64,000 nt of DNA from Stercorarius parasiticus (Eukaryota > Chordata > Aves > Charadriiformes > Stercorariidae): NCBI GenBank assembly GCA_013396915.1, contig VWZL01001362.1, forward strand, positions 543,578-607,577, given 5' to 3'. Shown piece by piece: positions 61,501-64,000 of the stretch. The notes beneath the pieces are model-generated. The model made no database searches. It was not told the origin of the DNA and was given only the letters and a program-made list of their open reading frames with translations. Numbering within the stretch: the first letter of the stretch is position 1; every line of letters starts with the position of its first letter. The position numbers and the translations under genes were made by a program.

Positions 61501-63384
61501 TTTTCTTCAGAATTTTTAAGCTACTGATAAGAAATTTGAATTTCACAAAACATGCACTGATCCTTTTAGTGAATGACTGCTGATCCTACAAGGTTTTAAA
61601 TACTTCAATTTTCATTTGCTTCAAAATTCTGTACAATTCTGGCATCTAGAACGAAGACAAATGGTAGTATTGTATTTGAAAGTTACAAAAAGGAACAAAG
61701 GTGATCTAGACTACGTTAAAAAAAATTGAAGAACTTATGCCTATTTCTGAGTAAATCAGAATGTGTTCTGATTAAGTTCAGTCTTACACTCTGAAAATAC
61801 CATAAATTATTTGCAACACACTGTATTCCTTCACTTTGGTCTCAAGATATAAATCTGCAGCTCATAATTAACATATCCTAAATTCAGAGCATGAAGGCCT
61901 ATAAGAGCAGAACTTGACAAAAAAAAAAATTAATCCAAATCTCACTAAATTTTAAAAAGTAACAATATAGTTAAGTGAAAAGTGTTAAGTGCATTACCCA
62001 TATTGCATTCGCAAATACAACTCTTACTTCACGAAGCTCCAACATCATCATGAACTTCAGACCTATTAAAAACCTTGTCAAACCAGCTTAGATTATTAAC
62101 ATCACGATTTTCCCTTTTTCTATTTATGTTAGTCACATTCTTAAATGAAGCAGAAAGAAGAGTTTTGTTAAGATTCTATTGTCGCCCTTATGTTTGTTGA
62201 AGTTCTTATTTAGTCTAATAGCAAACTGCAAAAGAAAGTTTATCTCAGAAGAAAAGCTTTGTCATCAACACGACTGTTAGCACAAACATCAACAGGACTG
62301 TCTGCTGTGGAACTCAGCACTTCAGAAACTTCATTACATTAGTAACATAAATCAACTTGTACCAATTTTTATATATATATTTAACCTGGATCATATATAA
62401 GGTACGTTTAGATTTCAAGTTGTTTTCACCCAGATTAATGCTGTATAATTAACATTCCAAATACAGTGTACTTACTTTAGCAATCTGTAGCAACACAATG
62501 CAGTGTTTTATTGATTCTACCATGCTCTGCGAAAACAAAAAGAACAGAAAAAAACCTTGTATTACTATCTCATAATACTTTATATTTACAGGTATTCTTA
62601 TTAGTTATACAGAATGTTATCTGAAATATTAGATGGGAACTAAATGGACACTCACTTCTGTAGAAGTTTCTACTTTCCCTTCCCCCTTTTTTTTTTCCAG
62701 ATACAAGACCATAGCAGTAGAAAAATGAAATTTCCAAAAGCCACATACAGCACAGGTTGTCAGGGTGAAATGAAGGTCAGCTTCAAACTTTCAGAGCGCT
62801 GCAAACAGGTAAACTGTCATGTGAAGAGAGGCTGAGAGCTGGGCTTGTTTCATCTGGAGAAGAAAAGGCTCAGGGGAGACCTTATCAATGGGCATCAATA
62901 TCTGACTGGGATGGCAGGGTGTAAAGAAAACAGAGCTAGACTCTTCTCAGTGGTGCCCAGTAAGTGGACAACAGGCAATGGCCAGAAATAAAAATACAGG
63001 AAATTCACCTTAAACATAAGAAAATACTTTTTTTACTCTAAGGATGATCTAACACTGGAACAGGTTGCCCAGAGAGGTTGTAGAGCCTCCATCCTTGGAG
63101 TTCATTCTGGGCAACCTGCTCTAGCTGACCGCGCTCCGAGCATGGGGTTGGACTACAGACCTTCAGAGGTCCCTTCCAACCTCAACTATTCTATGATTTT
63201 ATGATTCGAAGGTGCCAGACATAAATCTGAATACAGCACCAGAACCAGGCTGCCTCTGCTATCGCACTGTTAGACCTATACGGATTCCCATTTTTGTGTA
63301 AAAAGCTTTAAAAAACTTCCACAAGAAATAGATATAAAAATTAAAGAAACTTACACTGGTTGTTTCTTTGAGACTTTCAATTTT
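43458..63384 (-). CDS. OSBPL9: OSBPL9 (ORP9), oxysterol-binding protein-like 9, 3' part: linker and ORD domain
   Basis: Seventeen canonical exons on the minus strand join with consistent phases into 1713 nt (570 residues plus stop). Known human ORP9 is about 736 residues; the missing N-terminal PH-domain exons lie beyond 64000. Layout from the 5' side: helical segment [27 protein letters not shown]; Ser/Pro-rich linker; FFAT-like motif EFYDADE in an acidic context, the VAP/ER tether; then the lipid-transfer domain with [15 protein letters not shown], the OSBP family fingerprint; ending [10 protein letters not shown]. Family knowledge: ORP9 transfers phosphatidylserine and PI4P at ER-Golgi/endosome contact sites, often as a heterodimer with ORP11. 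One intron has a GC donor. No stop or frameshift was found. Three further in-frame alternative exons are listed separately. Confidence 0.96.
43637..43772 (-). CDS. OSBPL9: OSBPL9 penultimate exon
   Basis: Encodes [20 protein letters not shown] then [20 protein letters not shown] and SWETR. Donor GTGAGC. The C-terminal part is a charged helix typical of ORP C-termini. Confidence 0.95.
44204..44295 (-). CDS. OSBPL9: OSBPL9 exon encoding [12 protein letters not shown]
   Basis: Encodes [20 protein letters not shown] then [10 protein letters not shown] plus TG of a Cys codon. Donor GTAAGA. Confidence 0.95.
44653..44731 (-). CDS. OSBPL9: OSBPL9 exon encoding [17 protein letters not shown]
   Basis: Encodes [20 protein letters not shown] then AKYTTG. 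Acceptor CTATTTAG, donor GTAAAG. It belongs to the ORD core. Confidence 0.96.
45631..45771 (-). CDS. OSBPL9: OSBPL9 exon encoding [14 protein letters not shown]
   Basis: Encodes [20 protein letters not shown] then [20 protein letters not shown] and RITAEI. Acceptor ATAATTGCAG, donor GTAAGC. Confidence 0.96.
45882..45945 (-). CDS. OSBPL9: OSBPL9 exon encoding [17 protein letters not shown] splice donor
   Basis: Encodes [20 protein letters not shown] plus AG of Arg. In-frame joining to the next exon (G TCT ATT) requires the intron to begin GCGAGT at 45881-45876. The nearest GT, three bases on, would break the phase. The acceptor is TTTGATAG. Confidence 0.9.
46289..46399 (-). CDS. OSBPL9: OSBPL9 exon encoding [16 protein letters not shown]
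   Basis: Encodes [20 protein letters not shown] then [16 protein letters not shown]. Two tandem acceptors (CTTCAG and TTTCAG, 6 nt apart) are present; the upstream one restores the conserved Ile-Ser. Donor GTATGT. Confidence 0.94.
46662..46746 (-). CDS. OSBPL9: OSBPL9 exon with OSBP fingerprint EQVSHHPP
   Basis: Encodes [20 protein letters not shown] then EQVSHHPP. The EQVSHHPP fingerprint includes the His pair that binds the PI4P headgroup in ORPs. Donor GTAAGT. Confidence 0.97.
48221..48395 (-). CDS. OSBPL9: OSBPL9 exon encoding [20 protein letters not shown]
   Basis: Encodes [20 protein letters not shown] then [20 protein letters not shown] and [18 protein letters not shown]. This is the start of the ORD, with the [10 protein letters not shown] signature. 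Donor GTTAGT. Confidence 0.97.
48600..49057 (+). mobile_element. CR1 LINE 3' fragment interrupted by a solo LTR
   Basis: CR1 sequence runs from about 48600 (TTAGGAAGAAATTCTTTCCT) to 48703, then resumes at 48926 (GAGGTGTTCAAGGCCAGGCT) and ends at the terminal repeat TTCTATGATTTTATGA. The interruption at 48704-48925 is annotated separately. It lies antisense to OSBPL9, in an intron. Confidence 0.92.
48704..48925. mobile_element. Solo LTR of an avian endogenous retrovirus, nested in CR1
   Basis: This 222 bp insertion begins TGTCCTGGTTT and ends AAAACCACGACA, an imperfect inverted terminal pair with the TG...CA ends of an LTR. It is flanked by a 5-bp duplication, GAGGT (48699-48703 and 48926-48930). 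An internal TTTTA-rich tract and ATTAAA lie in the middle and a G-run near the end. The TGTCnTGGTTT terminus resembles bird LTR families such as TguLTR5. No coding sequence is present. Confidence 0.8.
49099..49184 (-). CDS. OSBPL9: OSBPL9 exon encoding [20 protein letters not shown]
   Basis: Encodes [20 protein letters not shown] then FAHPDLFV. Acceptor CACCTAG, donor GTATTT. Confidence 0.96.
50637..50755 (-). CDS. OSBPL9: OSBPL9 exon encoding [20 protein letters not shown]
   Basis: Encodes [20 protein letters not shown] then [19 protein letters not shown]. Acceptor CTTTCTAG, donor GTAAAC. Confidence 0.96.
51043..51155 (-). CDS. OSBPL9: OSBPL9 linker exon ([16 protein letters not shown])
   Basis: Encodes [20 protein letters not shown] then [17 protein letters not shown]. 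Of two tandem acceptors (TTCTTCAG repeated), the first keeps the frame. Donor GTAAGT. Confidence 0.94.
51861..52020 (-). CDS. OSBPL9: OSBPL9 exon with FFAT-like motif
   Basis: Encodes [20 protein letters not shown] then [20 protein letters not shown] and [19 protein letters not shown] with an acidic/phosphorylatable flank is the VAP-binding FFAT motif of ORP9. Donor GTAAGT. Confidence 0.96.
52325..53320 (-). mobile_element. Diverged CR1 LINE (about 1 kb), reverse orientation
   Basis: At the left edge the plus strand begins TCACAGTATGATTTATGTTG then GAAGCAACCTCTGGAAGTCA, the reversed CR1 3' tail. Near the right end the minus strand encodes [20 protein letters not shown], a relic of the CR1 ORF2 C-terminal region (family form LxKWAxxNLMKFNxxKCKVLH). 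The copy is frameshifted and 5'-truncated. Edges are approximate. It lies in an OSBPL9 intron on the same strand as the gene. Confidence 0.88.
54324..54425 (-). CDS. OSBPL9: OSBPL9 linker exon encoding [20 protein letters not shown]
   Basis: Encodes [20 protein letters not shown] then [14 protein letters not shown]. Acceptor CCCCTAG, donor GTACAA. Confidence 0.96.
54788..54859 (-). CDS. OSBPL9: Candidate OSBPL9 cassette exon (72 nt, alternative)
   Basis: Between two canonical exons the minus strand has acceptor AATTAGCAG and donor GTAAAC around 72 nt. It enters and leaves in phase 1, so it could be included without disturbing the frame. It would add [20 protein letters not shown] then LPS. 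The polypyrimidine tract is poor. A second acceptor CACCACAG at 54844 would break the frame. I do not recall a matching human exon. Confidence 0.35.
54999..55092 (-). CDS. OSBPL9: OSBPL9 exon encoding [17 protein letters not shown]
   Basis: Encodes [20 protein letters not shown] then [19 protein letters not shown] is two residues longer than the LEPVIST I recall for human. Acceptor TTATCTCAG, donor GTATGG. Confidence 0.96.
55557..55634 (-). CDS. OSBPL9: Candidate alternative first coding exon of OSBPL9 (short isoform)
   Basis: An ATG (minus strand, G at -3) opens a 26-codon frame, [20 protein letters not shown] then QSHFMA, ending exactly at a GTAAGC donor in phase 0. The next canonical exon (55092) also starts in phase 0, so the two would join in frame. 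A PH-less short ORP9 form is known, and this position would produce one. Without the splice, the frame runs on for 35 codons through a hydrophobic stretch to a stop. No CpG island is present. Confidence 0.4.
55635..58114 (-). other. OSBPL9 intron
   Basis: AT-rich intronic DNA with poly(T) and poly(A) runs (near 56367 and 56450). Nothing else was recognised. Confidence 0.75.
58115..58153 (-). CDS. OSBPL9: OSBPL9 39-nt micro-exon (probably alternatively spliced)
   Basis: Acceptor TTCCTTAAG and donor GTAAGT bracket 39 nt in phase 0, encoding [13 protein letters not shown] between IAK and STINP. It resembles the DQSNAEKHADGMI insertion I recall in some ORP9 isoforms. As a multiple of three it can be skipped without a frameshift. 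Confidence 0.75.
58154..62475 (-). other. OSBPL9 intron
   Basis: A 4.3 kb AT-rich intron with an A-rich tract at about 59846-59892. The open frames show no recognisable protein. No interspersed repeat was confidently recognised. Confidence 0.75.
62476..62526 (-). CDS. OSBPL9: OSBPL9 exon encoding [17 protein letters not shown]
   Basis: Exactly 17 codons, phase 0 on both sides. Acceptor TTTTCGCAG, donor GTAAGT. It matches the human segment between KETTN and STINP. Confidence 0.96.
62826..63206 (+). mobile_element. CR1 LINE 3' fragment
   Basis: Runs from GAGAGGCTGAGAGCTGGGCT through GGAGAAGAAAAGGCTCAGGG and AACAGGTTGCCCAGAGAGGT to the end TTCTATGATTTTATGATT. It is 5'-truncated and antisense to OSBPL9. 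Confidence 0.9.
63355..63384 (-). CDS. OSBPL9: OSBPL9 30-nt exon encoding [10 protein letters not shown]
   Basis: Ten codons, phase 0 on both sides, with acceptor CTTTTACAG and donor GTAAGT. It matches human KIETLKETTN. It is the first OSBPL9 exon visible in the window. Confidence 0.93.
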
Positions 63385-64000
63385 CTGTAAAAGAAAAACC
63401 AAAATGGAGTGGTTAAAGGCAGAATTTCCAGCATCTAGTTTGACCTAAATACTGTACAAACACTATATTTAATCTTAAACTGGGGGGCAGGGGAAGCAAC
63501 CAACATGTTAAAGACTATTTCCGCATATAGACACAATTTTCATTTTGCAATTGACAAGACATAAGTCAAACTGATAATTAAAGCTTGAAGATGACAAGGT
63601 TAGGAATTCTTGAGCAGTGACATTGAACATATTTCCCCAAAGTCTACACTGCAGTTTTGTATAACATCAACAAAAATGAAAGGCAGTATGAAGATTCACT
63701 CTAAGTTCAGTTTATATCCTTATATAGTGTACTGAATGCTGGAACATTCCAATGATGAATATTACTTGAAATTGCCATCATTCAAGTCTAATAAACATAT
63801 GGAGTTAAGCAGTTTAAAAAAATCACGGAAAATAACAGCATGCACATGTTCTTGCTCTTTCTAAGCCTCCAGTAAAAGTGCATCTGGAAATCTGCCTACT
63901 TAATTTTATCTAGAAACACCAGTTCATAAAGATTTCCTGTGTGGAACTGCACTTCAGGCATGCAAAAGGCATCTGCATGCCATTTTACAACATCAGCGTG
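63385..64000 (-). other. OSBPL9 intron at the window edge
   Basis: No further exon was recognised. The preceding coding sequence (LKLFDDKLQNCKEDEQRK in human, from memory) was looked for and is not here. Confidence 0.75.

Noticed and set aside
62644..62835. Plus-strand frame after a strong polypyrimidine-AG at 62700
   Set aside because: It is a splice-acceptor look-alike on the antisense strand, with no partner exon or recognisable protein, and it runs into a CR1 copy.
1..64000. tRNA, rRNA, snoRNA, miRNA, CRISPR or bacterial-type systems
   Set aside because: I saw no direct-repeat array, clear cloverleaf or known ncRNA sequence. I recall that human NRDC hosts a microRNA (mir-761), but I could not recognise an equivalent hairpin here by eye.

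Overview
This window is vertebrate nuclear DNA, almost certainly from a bird. The coding sequence is split into many short exons with GT-AG (twice GC-AG) introns. The interspersed repeats are CR1 LINE copies whose 3' ends carry the avian tail motif TTCTATGATTCTATGA, plus one short solo LTR. No bacterial-type operon, CRISPR array, phage or tRNA/rRNA gene is visible. The species cannot be named from the sequence alone.

Three protein-coding genes lie here in the order RAB3B (+, 3' part only), NRDC (+, complete from the MPGRNK start) and OSBPL9 (-, 3' part). From memory, the same three genes are neighbours on human chromosome 1p32, so this is conserved amniote synteny. Positions 1-4822 are RAB3B intron, then exon 4 (4823-4947), intron, exon 5 (7790-7977) and a long candidate 3' UTR to about 9.9 kb. 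About 9.9-11.9 kb is intergenic. A CpG island with inverted CCAAT boxes and a 44-base assembly gap (11.9-12.9 kb) carries the NRDC promoter and first exon.

NRDC occupies 12437-42001 in 31 coding exons that sum to 3357 nt, an unbroken frame of 1118 codons plus stop. It encodes nardilysin, an M16 zinc metalloendopeptidase with its characteristic acidic insert. NRDC and OSBPL9 converge tail to tail: the NRDC stop is at 42001, the OSBPL9 stop is at 43458, and poly(A) signals for both lie between. OSBPL9 (ORP9) contributes 17 canonical exons in the window (570 residues): the linker with its FFAT motif and the complete lipid-transfer (ORD) domain. The PH-domain exons lie beyond 64000. Three further candidate alternative OSBPL9 exons were found, including a possible first exon for a short, PH-less isoform.

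The three genes have unrelated roles: synaptic-vesicle GTPase, peptidase, and lipid transfer at membrane contact sites. Nothing suggests a functional cluster beyond conserved order. I did not find an undescribed biological system. The most useful observations are two GC-AG introns, the candidate alternative OSBPL9 exons, a possible NRDC N-terminal extension hidden by the gap, the NRDC stop overlapped by a poly(A) signal, and a solo LTR nested inside a CR1 copy.
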